Source of the DNA: an uncultured Acidobacteriota bacterium
GTDB lineage: Bacteria; Acidobacteriota; Terriglobia; Bryobacterales; Bryobacteraceae
Direction of reading: 5' to 3'
NCBI GenBank assembly: GCA_902825945.1
Contig: CADECY010000039.1
Location: 1-63,543 of the forward strand
DNA: 63,543 bases
In this document: piece by piece, positions 52,585-59,298 of the stretch
Position numbering within the stretch: the stretch's first letter is position 1
Layout: each line of letters begins with the position of its first letter
Notes under the pieces: model-generated
What the model was told of the DNA's origin: nothing
The model's input: the letters and a program-made list of their open reading frames with translations, nothing else
Databases searched by the model: none
Translations under genes and position numbers: made by a program

Positions 52585-52997
52585 AGCCGAAGCTGCTCGT
52601 GCTGTGCACGGCGAACTCCGCCCGCAGTCAGATGGGCGAGGGGCTGTTCCGCCACGAACTCGGGCATCAGTTTCAGGTGGAAAGCGCCGGTGCGAAGCCG
52701 AGCTTTGTCCGGCCGGAAGCGATCGCGGTGATGGCCGAAATCGGAATCGACATCTCGGGACAGCGATCGAAGTCGACCGATGAGTTTCTCGGGCAGGAGT
52801 TCGAATACGTGGTCACCGTCTGCGACAACGCGGGGCGCAACTGTCCGGTGTTTCCGGGCCGCGCCACCCGGATTCATTGGAGCCTCGACGATCCCGCCGC
52901 AGCGCAGGGCGGGGAAGCCGAAAGACTGGCGGAGTTCCGCCGGGTCCGCGACGATCTGCACGCGCGAATCCGGGAATTCGGCAAAACACTGAGCTGA
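52581..52997 (+). CDS. arsC: Arsenate reductase ArsC, low-molecular-weight phosphatase type
   Basis: A 138-residue protein with the P-loop C9-TANSA-R15-S (CX5R), the opening VLCTANSARSQMGEG and the shuttle Cys region VTVCDNAGRNCPVFPG. HWSLDDP carries the catalytic Asp. These features match thioredoxin-coupled ArsC, which reduces arsenate to arsenite. No arsR, arsB or acr3 gene is near, and it ends an envelope operon, so a related protein-phosphatase role cannot be excluded. Its ATG overlaps the upstream stop (ATGA). Confidence 0.85.
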   Translation: MKPKLLVLCTANSARSQMGEGLFRHELGHQFQVESAGAKPSFVRPEAIAVMAEIGIDISGQRSKSTDEFLGQEFEYVVTVCDNAGRNCPVFPGRATRIHWSLDDPAAAQGGEAERLAEFRRVRDDLHARIREFGKTLS

Positions 52998-52999
52998 AG

Positions 53000-53050
53000 A
53001 AAAAAAGCCCGCTCCCCTCTGAAACCGGGCTCAGACTACAGGGGAGCGGG
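53000..53050 (-). terminator. Rho-independent terminator of the actin-like gene
   Basis: On the minus strand an 11-bp perfect stem (CCCGCTCCCCT with AGGGGAGCGGG; arms 53008-53018 and 53040-53050) with a 21-nt loop is followed by a run of seven T (53000-53006). It lies 27 bp beyond the stop at 53077. The plus strand has no T-run, but a shorter stem AGCCCG/CGGGCT could form after arsC. Confidence 0.8.
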
Positions 53051-53076
53051 TACAGTCGACTCAGCAAGAGAACCTG

Positions 53077-54069
53077 TTACATCTCGGTCATCGCGGCAAC
53101 CAGCGCTCCACGAGCGGTGGCCGTGAGCGGATCGCGCGCGGCGCGGATCTCCGAGATCGGGATCGGGAAGTCGGTCTGGCGCATGATCTTCTCGAAGCGG
53201 TCGCGGAAGCCGCGCGGGCTCGCGGTGCCGCCGCTCAGCACGATCGGAATCGGGCGGTTCAGCTTCGGCATGCGCCGCGAATTCGAGAAGGCGTCCTTCA
53301 TCGCGTTGATGAGCGAATAGATCATGTCGTCGTAATAGACGGTGAGCACCTGTTGGAGCTTGTCGACAAAGTGGCCGTTGAAGTAGAACGACTCTTCCTT
53401 GGCCAGCCTGACACGGTTGGCGAGATCGCCGGTGACCGAAGCGGCCGAGTTGTCGATGAAGTCTCCCGCCTTCGGGATGCTGAAGCTCAGCGCTGGCAGC
53501 GACAGGTAGGCGAGACAGACATTGCAGAGTCCGCCGCCGCAACTGATGCCGATCCCGGTGTAGTTGGTGTCCTCGAGTTCCGAGTAGATTACCGCCAGTC
53601 CTTCGTTGATGCTGCGTACTTCGTAGTCGAGTTCCTGGAACATCTGGCGGAGCGTCGCCTCATGATAGGTGAGCCCCTCTTCGCCGTTGAGCGGCGCCGC
53701 CGGAACCGAGAAGTAGATCCTGGGCTTGCCTTCGCCCTTCTTTGTCATCGTTTCGATCAGGCGGCGGATCACCGGAAGGCCTTCCTTCTCGCCGGGGTTC
53801 AGCACGCCGACGGTCATGGGCCGGCGGGTTTCGGTGTTGAGCAGATCGGCGAACCGCGGTGCTTCGTTTCCGTGCACCACGATCTCTTCGCCTTGTGCGT
53901 GAAACGAGACGCTCTCGCGGCGCAGAGCGTTCTCCGTCATCCGGCTGTACGGAACGCTCACGAACGCATTGAGCTGCGATTCGAACTGGAACTCTTCGTC
54001 CCCACCGGGCCGGGCCACCACGAGGCGGCTGGTTCCAACGTCCAAACCCATCAGATTGCCTTGATCCAT
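53077..54069 (-). CDS. Actin/MreB-like ATPase
   Basis: A 330-residue actin-fold ATPase. Phosphate loop 1 is LMGLDVGTSRLVVARPG, phosphate loop 2 reads GISCGGGLCNVCL (usually DxGGG), and the adenosine motif is IVLSGGTASPRGFRDRF. It lacks the length and signatures of canonical MreB (about 340-350) or FtsA and has no plasmid-segregation partner, so a cell-shape or envelope role is inferred from its partner. It follows the peptidoglycan amidase gene by 2 bp in one operon, suggesting a cytoskeletal filament that positions a wall hydrolase. A strong terminator follows. Confidence 0.75.
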   Translation of the reverse strand: MDQGNLMGLDVGTSRLVVARPGGDEEFQFESQLNAFVSVPYSRMTENALRRESVSFHAQGEEIVVHGNEAPRFADLLNTETRRPMTVGVLNPGEKEGLPVIRRLIETMTKKGEGKPRIYFSVPAAPLNGEEGLTYHEATLRQMFQELDYEVRSINEGLAVIYSELEDTNYTGIGISCGGGLCNVCLAYLSLPALSFSIPKAGDFIDNSAASVTGDLANRVRLAKEESFYFNGHFVDKLQQVLTVYYDDMIYSLINAMKDAFSNSRRMPKLNRPIPIVLSGGTASPRGFRDRFEKIMRQTDFPIPISEIRAARDPLTATARGALVAAMTEM

Positions 54070-54071
54070 GG

Positions 54072-55271
54072 CTATTTCTCCTTGTCCTTGCCTTCAGCCG
54101 CGCCGGTGTTGACGGTCAGCGCGGCCATCGCCGATCTGTATTTCTCTTGTAGCTGCGCGCGGTGGCGTTCGAGAGGCAGTCCCTTCGAAGCGGCATCGCG
54201 CCGGAGTTTGTCCTCCGACAGCGCCAGCCCGGTCAACATGCGCGTACCGGTGGCCTTGAGGAAGACGTCGTTGTAGCTGAAGCCGAATTCGGTGATGCTC
54301 GGATAGTTGCGGCCGTAGTTGTCCGGCAGTCCGATCTCGGCGAAGGGAAAGTTGGCCGCGAAATCGATGTGGAGCCCGATCAGGAAGTAGGCGGGGTTGA
54401 GCGACACCTGTGCGTGGGTCACGCAGTTCCATGGGCTGATCCGGTACCGGGAACGCAGCAGACCTGTCAGCAGGCGCGCGGCGTTGATTTGCGCCGGTGT
54501 GACCGTATCGGCGGTGTCGTTGCCGGTCTTCGTCGCCGACTCGAGGGCAATGCCGAGAAAGGTATCGTTGAGGCCGAGGTATAGGCTTTCGTCATCGCCC
54601 CACAGCGACTCTCCGGAGTGCCACGCTGTGTCTTCTTCCTTCACCACCCGGTGGACCCGGCCGAAGCGGTCGATCACGTAGTGGTAGCAGCGTTGGCTCT
54701 GCACGAATTGCAGCACTCCCCGGGTGGCGACGCGCAAGGTCGAATTGCGGCCCTCCTCGAACGGGGCGATCAAACTCTCGGTGGTGTGGAATACGATTCC
54801 CGCGAAGCCCTTGAACTCCTTCTGCTTCAGACTCTGCCGGTCCACCACGACCGGTTTTCGCGGGGTGTTCGCGATGACGTAGTTCGTGTCGATTCGCAGG
54901 CCGTTGCTGTACCACTCTTCTCCGGCGCGCGATTCGACCATCCAGATGTTCTGAACCTCGTCCGCGGTTTCGCGCGGCATCTTCGGGTCTAACCCGTTGA
55001 CCACCAGTACGCGCGGCGACCCGGCCTGTACTTCGGTGGACAACCAGCGCGGTGTCATCAATGCCCCAGCCACTAGCAGCAGGACCAGCACCCAGCGAGC
55101 CTGCTGGAGCCTCTTGCGGTACACGTAGCTGCCCGACGATGTCGCCTCGGGAGTGCCCATCGTCTTGCGCAGATAGCGGAGGCGCTGCACCGGATCGGTG
55201 ATCGACCTGGCCCGCCGGTCATGCCAGGGTGCCAGTATGGTTTGGAACAGCCACGAGGTGCGATTCGCCAC
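54072..55271 (-). CDS. Membrane-anchored N-acetylmuramoyl-L-alanine amidase (Amidase_2-like)
   Basis: A 399-residue protein. A roughly 58-residue basic cytoplasmic tail precedes a single membrane helix (WVLVLLLVAGALM, 60-72), and the rest is periplasmic. The catalytic domain shows FAGIVFHTTES (zinc His), CYHYVIDRFGRVHRVVKEED, AWHSGES, LGIALES and CVTHAQVSLNP (second zinc His), the order expected for PGRP/T7-lysozyme-type amidases that cut peptide stems from glycan. The cytoplasmic tail could contact the actin-like protein encoded next. It uses a GTG start at 55271. Confidence 0.75.
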   Translation of the reverse strand: MANRTSWLFQTILAPWHDRRARSITDPVQRLRYLRKTMGTPEATSSGSYVYRKRLQQARWVLVLLLVAGALMTPRWLSTEVQAGSPRVLVVNGLDPKMPRETADEVQNIWMVESRAGEEWYSNGLRIDTNYVIANTPRKPVVVDRQSLKQKEFKGFAGIVFHTTESLIAPFEEGRNSTLRVATRGVLQFVQSQRCYHYVIDRFGRVHRVVKEEDTAWHSGESLWGDDESLYLGLNDTFLGIALESATKTGNDTADTVTPAQINAARLLTGLLRSRYRISPWNCVTHAQVSLNPAYFLIGLHIDFAANFPFAEIGLPDNYGRNYPSITEFGFSYNDVFLKATGTRMLTGLALSEDKLRRDAASKGLPLERHRAQLQEKYRSAMAALTVNTGAAEGKDKEK

Positions 55272-55344
55272 GGCAATGAAGTGATCGGAGTGCCTAGGGA
55301 AAAACCTTAGGTCCCACCGGCATTTTTCTTAAGGTGTTGCGCGC

Positions 55345-55350
55345 TATAGT
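55345..55350 (+). promoter_or_regulatory. TATAGT -10 box of the secreted unknown
   Basis: TATAGT is exactly 6 nt before the ATG at 55357, so the transcript should begin at or next to the A of the start codon. No Shine-Dalgarno is present. Confidence 0.45.
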
Positions 55351-55356
55351 CTCTAC

Positions 55357-56010
55357 ATGAGGTGGTGGATCTTCTGTATCCTGGCGGGAATCACCCTGTT
55401 CGCTCAGGCCGATCCGCGCCCGAAGGTGGGCGATTACCCCGTACACGGGGGGCTCCGTCAATACGAACTCGGCGCCGAGTACATGGGACGTTCCTTCTTC
55501 GTCGAGGACAAGGCGTACGATGCCGGTGACTTCATCGCTGTCGAGATCGGCGTCTACCCGCGCAAAGGGGTGGCCCTGAAGATCATGACCTCTCAATACG
55601 CGCTGAGGTTCAACGGAAAAAAGGAACTCGTCTACGCGCAGTCCGCCGGATCGGTTGCCGTCTCGATGCGTCTCCAGCCCTGGGATTCTCAGCGGCGGGG
55701 CGTCGTCATCGGTGCCGGACCGGTGATCATCGGCGCGCCCCAGGGCGGTCCTCGGTTTCCAGGCGACCCCGGCCGCCGGCCGCCGGTGTCGCGCCCGGCG
55801 CCAGAGCCCGATCATCAGGGAAATGTCGAGCGGGAGGCTCCGCCAGACTACGCGGACCTGGTCAATCGCGCCGCGTTCGTCGAGGGAGTGGTGGAGAAGC
55901 CGGCGCGCGGCTACCTCTTCTTTCCGTACGCCGGGAAGCTGACCAAGCTGAAAAAGATCGAACTCGTCGTAGTGGACGAGAACAATCGGGGCTCGCTCGC
56001 GATCAAATAG
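55357..56010 (+). CDS. Secreted protein of unknown function
   Basis: A 217-residue protein with a signal peptide (WWIFCILAGITLFAQA). The mature part starts RPKVGDYPVHG and contains beta-rich segments (FIAVEIGVYPRKGVALKI, YALRFNGKKEL) and a Gly/Pro/Arg-rich linker near 130-165 (GAPQGGPRFPGDPGRRPP). I do not recognise a family. The acid-basic pattern and lack of Cys suggest an envelope protein. It is divergent from the amidase/actin pair, 85 bp away, and could be functionally linked, but nothing in the sequence shows this. Confidence 0.7.
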   Translation: MRWWIFCILAGITLFAQADPRPKVGDYPVHGGLRQYELGAEYMGRSFFVEDKAYDAGDFIAVEIGVYPRKGVALKIMTSQYALRFNGKKELVYAQSAGSVAVSMRLQPWDSQRRGVVIGAGPVIIGAPQGGPRFPGDPGRRPPVSRPAPEPDHQGNVEREAPPDYADLVNRAAFVEGVVEKPARGYLFFPYAGKLTKLKKIELVVVDENNRGSLAIK

Positions 56011-56050
56011 GGGTCTGGGCAGCATTTTCCAATCCGGGAATGAGCCTGAA

Positions 56051-57012
56051 GTGAGGCTTTACACAGGGAGGCCGATCGCCCAGAATCGTGGCACTATCGT
56101 GGACGAACTGCTCGAGATGCTCCGGTCGCGCTTGGCGGGACGCGCGGCGAGCCTCGAGCGTATCGAGGAGCGCGGGATTCGCGTCTACTCGACGGCGGGC
56201 TGGTCCGGACGTCCGCTGGACGAGGTCCGGAAGATTTGTTGCGGCTGTACGAGCAAGGGACACGGGCGTTCAAGCAACGGTCGGCCGCGGACAACAATAC
56301 GATCGGGCGCGGGCGCTCGACGAGAACCGGCGGATGCTCGATACGATGCGCGGGGCGGCGGGTCCGGACGCGCGGCTGCTCACCGACGCAAATCAGAATC
56401 TCGGCGACTGGAGGAACGCGGCGAGCTACATGTTCGAACTGGCCGAGTACGAGCCGATGTTCATCGAGGAGGCGATCGCCTACAACGATGTTCTCGGCTA
56501 CGCGAAGTTGCGCGAGGCGCTTGCCCCGGCGGGGATCGGCGTGGCGGGAGGAGAGCAGGCGCCGGACGCGGTCACCTTCAAGCAACTGCATCGCGGGCGG
56601 CGGACTCACGCACTGCCAGATCGATGGCGCGCGCGTGGGCGGAGTGAACGAACTATTCGCGATTGTCGCGATGGCGGCGAAGTTCGGAGTGCCGGTGTGT
56701 CCGCACGGCTGGGGCATTGGGCTCGGCCAACTCGTGGGTCCGATGGCGATCCTCGATCAGGCATGGTTCGGGTCCGAGGGGCGGTGGTTCGAGTACCTCG
56801 AGTTCCTGCAACAGGGCGTGTTCCGGAATCCGCTGGTGGTCCGCGACGGGCACTATCAGCCTTCGAGCGCTTCGGGATGGGGAATCGAGATGCACGCGGA
56901 GTTCCTCGAGCGATGTCGATATCCGGATGGTCGAGACACGGCGGATACGGCGGCAGCCGATCGGGTGGCGGCGGCGCAGCCGGGGGCTCCACCGTGCCTC
57001 CGGTTTTGGTAG
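56051..57012 (+). pseudogene. Frameshifted mandelate racemase/enolase-superfamily pseudogene
   Basis: Enolase-superfamily landmarks appear in order but in three frames: GIRVYSTAGWSG (frame from 56051), YEQGTRAFKQR near 56243 (shifted), DARLLTDANQNLGDWRNA, MFIEEAIAYND and GIGVAGGEQAPD (third frame, about 56310-56600), then QIDGARVGGVNELFA and GVPVCPHGWG (second frame again) to 57012. At least three frameshifts are needed, and the N-terminal capping domain is missing. The residue sets (Lys in AFKQR, Asp in LLTDANQ, Glu in FIEEAI, His in CPHG) suggest an acid-sugar dehydratase ancestor. The shift junctions are approximate. Confidence 0.7.
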
Positions 57013-57273
57013 GCGGAAGGAGGTGCGTACCACGGAAGTGGAAGAATTTGTCAGCCGCTTCGGATGCCGGAGACACTCACGTGTGGTCGGCTCGGATCAC
57101 AAATCAGCGCCAGGCTGGGTTTGGACATTTCGGTACGCCTCGAAACGCGGTACCAGTCTCGTGTTCCCATTGGCGTTTATCGAGACGGTGAGACGTATTT
57201 CTTTGGATCACGCTTCCGGCCCGTCAGCCGCGGCAGCACCAACGCGGCAGCACGTTAAGCGGCAACCGATAGC
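57013..57273. other. Intergenic remnant after the pseudogene
   Basis: No intact gene is seen. A 64-codon open frame (57064-57258, plus strand) contains a beta-strand-like stretch (RVPIGVYRDGETYFFG) that looks protein-coding but is too short to identify. It may be the tail of another decayed gene. Confidence 0.3.
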
Positions 57274-58587
57274 CTACAACCGCTTCAAGTAGGCCACCAA
57301 TGCCGCCTTTTCCTCGGGTTGAATCTGGCGGTCAAATGCCACGCCGTTCGTCGACGCAACCGGCGGAAATACTCCGGGTGGTTGCTGCGCCCGCACGAAG
57401 TTGAAGAAGGCGATGTAGTGATCGACGACTTCTTCCAGAGTCGCCGCGCTGTGATTGTGAAAGTATGGCGCCGTGTGGCGGATTCCCCGGAGCCCGGGCA
57501 CATCGAACTTGTTCCAGTCGTCCGTAGGTGGCGCGCCTCCCACGAAACCGGTGAGGAGCACGCGGCCGGGATCGTCGCTGGCACGGCGAATTTTCTGCCC
57601 CGCCGCGGTCGTAAATTCATAGGTTCGGACGTTGTTTTCCAGTAGAGGTGGGCACTGCGCGTACACGAAGCGTGGTGGGTTCGCAGTGTCAACCGGCCTC
57701 GGACAGGAAGTAGCCGTATCGTGATAGCGGACCACGACGGGGAGCGGCGTAGTCGACATCCCGGCGCCACCATGGCAATGAGCGCAGGCGCGTGCAAAGA
57801 CCACTTTGCCTTTCGTCTCCACTTCGGTCAGCGGCGGGTCGGCATTCGGCAGCGGGGCTAATCCTTGGCGAACGCCGTCGGCCAGCGCTCCGGCTCGCGG
57901 GCTCGAGAACACCGTCTTCTCAAAAGCCGCCACGTCGTCCAGCAGTGCCTGGGAAGGCTCGTCGATGAGCTCCTGGTGACTCTGAAACGCGGCACGAGCC
58001 TGTTCTTGCAGGCTGCCGAAGCGGGCGTCGCGCTGATACCCACCGGCACTGTTCGGTCCCCGCGCCACTGGATTTTGACCGTCCGGTCCAGTGAGAGCCA
58101 CGTTCTGAACGGAGGGAACGGCTCGCCATACATCCACGGAGGACTCCGCGGTGGTGTTACCCGTGGAAAAGTCTACCAGCTTGACGTTCGGGGGCAAGGG
58201 AAACGTGACGCGGATGAGAGCCAGTTCTCTCAAGTTGGTGTAGTCGTTGGCCTGGCCGCCGTTTGAGCGGAAGTCGTTTGCGTCGATGGGACGGAACAGC
58301 GGATCGTCCGCGGCCGGATCGAACTGCCGCCGCAACTGCCAATAGAGATATCTGGCTTCGGCACTGGCTGGAGACAGTTGGAAGTGCTCGGAAGGAATGT
58401 GGCAGTCCGCGCACGCGCGGCCGTTGCCGCGCAACCCCTGTGGGGAGGGGTCTGAAAACGCGCGGAGCCCGCTAGCAGCCGCCTCGCAGGAGACTCCCGC
58501 GCATTCTTGTGGCTGCTGCGAGCGAGCAGTGAACACTACCGTAGAAACGAGGGTCGAGAAGATGAATACCCAGCGCATGCCGGTCAT
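57274..58587 (-). CDS. Di-heme cytochrome c peroxidase-like protein
   Basis: A 437-residue exported protein with two c-type haem sites: CADCH (59-63) and CAHCH near residue 270. The C-terminal signature GIRHTAPYFHNHSAATLEEVVDHYI is characteristic of the cytochrome c peroxidase/MauG group. Such enzymes reduce peroxide or oxidise substrates in the periplasm. Here the first haem domain has a long insertion and the protein is longer than classical peroxidases (about 320-350), as in the DUF1924/CCP-like branch of soil bacteria. AAGGAGG 6 nt before the ATG at 58587 supports the start. Confidence 0.8.
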   Translation of the reverse strand: MTGMRWVFIFSTLVSTVVFTARSQQPQECAGVSCEAAASGLRAFSDPSPQGLRGNGRACADCHIPSEHFQLSPASAEARYLYWQLRRQFDPAADDPLFRPIDANDFRSNGGQANDYTNLRELALIRVTFPLPPNVKLVDFSTGNTTAESSVDVWRAVPSVQNVALTGPDGQNPVARGPNSAGGYQRDARFGSLQEQARAAFQSHQELIDEPSQALLDDVAAFEKTVFSSPRAGALADGVRQGLAPLPNADPPLTEVETKGKVVFARACAHCHGGAGMSTTPLPVVVRYHDTATSCPRPVDTANPPRFVYAQCPPLLENNVRTYEFTTAAGQKIRRASDDPGRVLLTGFVGGAPPTDDWNKFDVPGLRGIRHTAPYFHNHSAATLEEVVDHYIAFFNFVRAQQPPGVFPPVASTNGVAFDRQIQPEEKAALVAYLKRL

Positions 58588-58593
58588 GGAAAG

Positions 58594-58600
58594 CCTCCTT
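58594..58600 (-). promoter_or_regulatory. Shine-Dalgarno AAGGAGG of the di-heme protein gene
   Basis: A strong AAGGAGG on the minus strand, 6 nt before the ATG at 58587, favours this codon over an ATG three codons downstream. Confidence 0.65.
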
Positions 58601-58740
58601 GGGGTCCGCCATCAAATGGCGAACTTCGGGAGGTAAGGCGTCGTCTGGGCACGCAAACTATCATTTTTCTTCCATTTTTGTTTTCGTTGCTCTTGTTGAT
58701 CTTTGATGTCATTCTGAGAGAGCATTTCTCAGGCGGGTGC

Positions 58741-59298
58741 ATGGCCGGGCAAATCACAGAACTCTTGCTCCAATGGAAAGCGGGCGATCGCCACACGCTA
58801 GACCGGTTGATGCCATTGGTGGAGGCCGAGTTGAAGCGCCTGGCGCACCACTACATGGTGGGCGAACGCGCTGGTCATCCCCTGCAGACCACGGCCCTGG
58901 TAAACGAAGCCTACTTGCGGTTGGTGAACAGCAGCCGGGTGCAGTGGCGCGATCGAGCGCATTTCTTTGGCGTGTCGGCGCAGCTGATGAGGCGAGTTCT
59001 CGTGGACACGGCGCGCGCCAGCCATAAACTGAAACGCGGCGGACAAGCGATCGTGGTTTCGTTGGACGAAGCGCGCGATCAAGCCGGGCAACAGAACATC
59101 GACCTTGTGCTACTGGATCACGCATTGCACAAGCTGGCGGAATTCGACGAGCGCAAGTGCAGAGTCGTGGAATTGCGGTTTTTCGCCGGCCTGACCATTG
59201 AGGAAACAGCCGAAGCCCTCGGCGTCTCGGCGATTACCGTGATGCGAGATTGGGACCTGGCGAGAACCTGGCTACTCCGGGAGCTGGCCGGGGAATGA
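58741..59298 (+). CDS. ECF RNA polymerase sigma factor (acidobacterial TIGR02999-type)
   Basis: A 185-residue sigma-70 family protein of the ECF type. Region 2 is TELLLQWKAGDRHTLDRLMPLVEAELKRLAHHYM with QTTALVNEAYLRL and RAHFFGVSAQLMRRVLVD. Region 4 is LDHALHKLAEFDERKCRVVELRFFAGLTIEETAEALGVS with a helix-turn-helix. This subgroup is typically paired with a membrane Ser/Thr kinase instead of a classical anti-sigma factor, as here: the kinase gene overlaps its stop (ATGA). The ATG at 58741 fits the family; the frame stays open upstream but that part reads a hydrophobic stretch without homology. Confidence 0.9.
   Translation: MAGQITELLLQWKAGDRHTLDRLMPLVEAELKRLAHHYMVGERAGHPLQTTALVNEAYLRLVNSSRVQWRDRAHFFGVSAQLMRRVLVDTARASHKLKRGGQAIVVSLDEARDQAGQQNIDLVLLDHALHKLAEFDERKCRVVELRFFAGLTIEETAEALGVSAITVMRDWDLARTWLLRELAGE

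Noticed and set aside
58507..58740. Membrane-spanning N-terminus of the ECF sigma factor
   Set aside because: The hydrophobic stretch comes from an AT-rich promoter region. The family starts at the ATG 58741.
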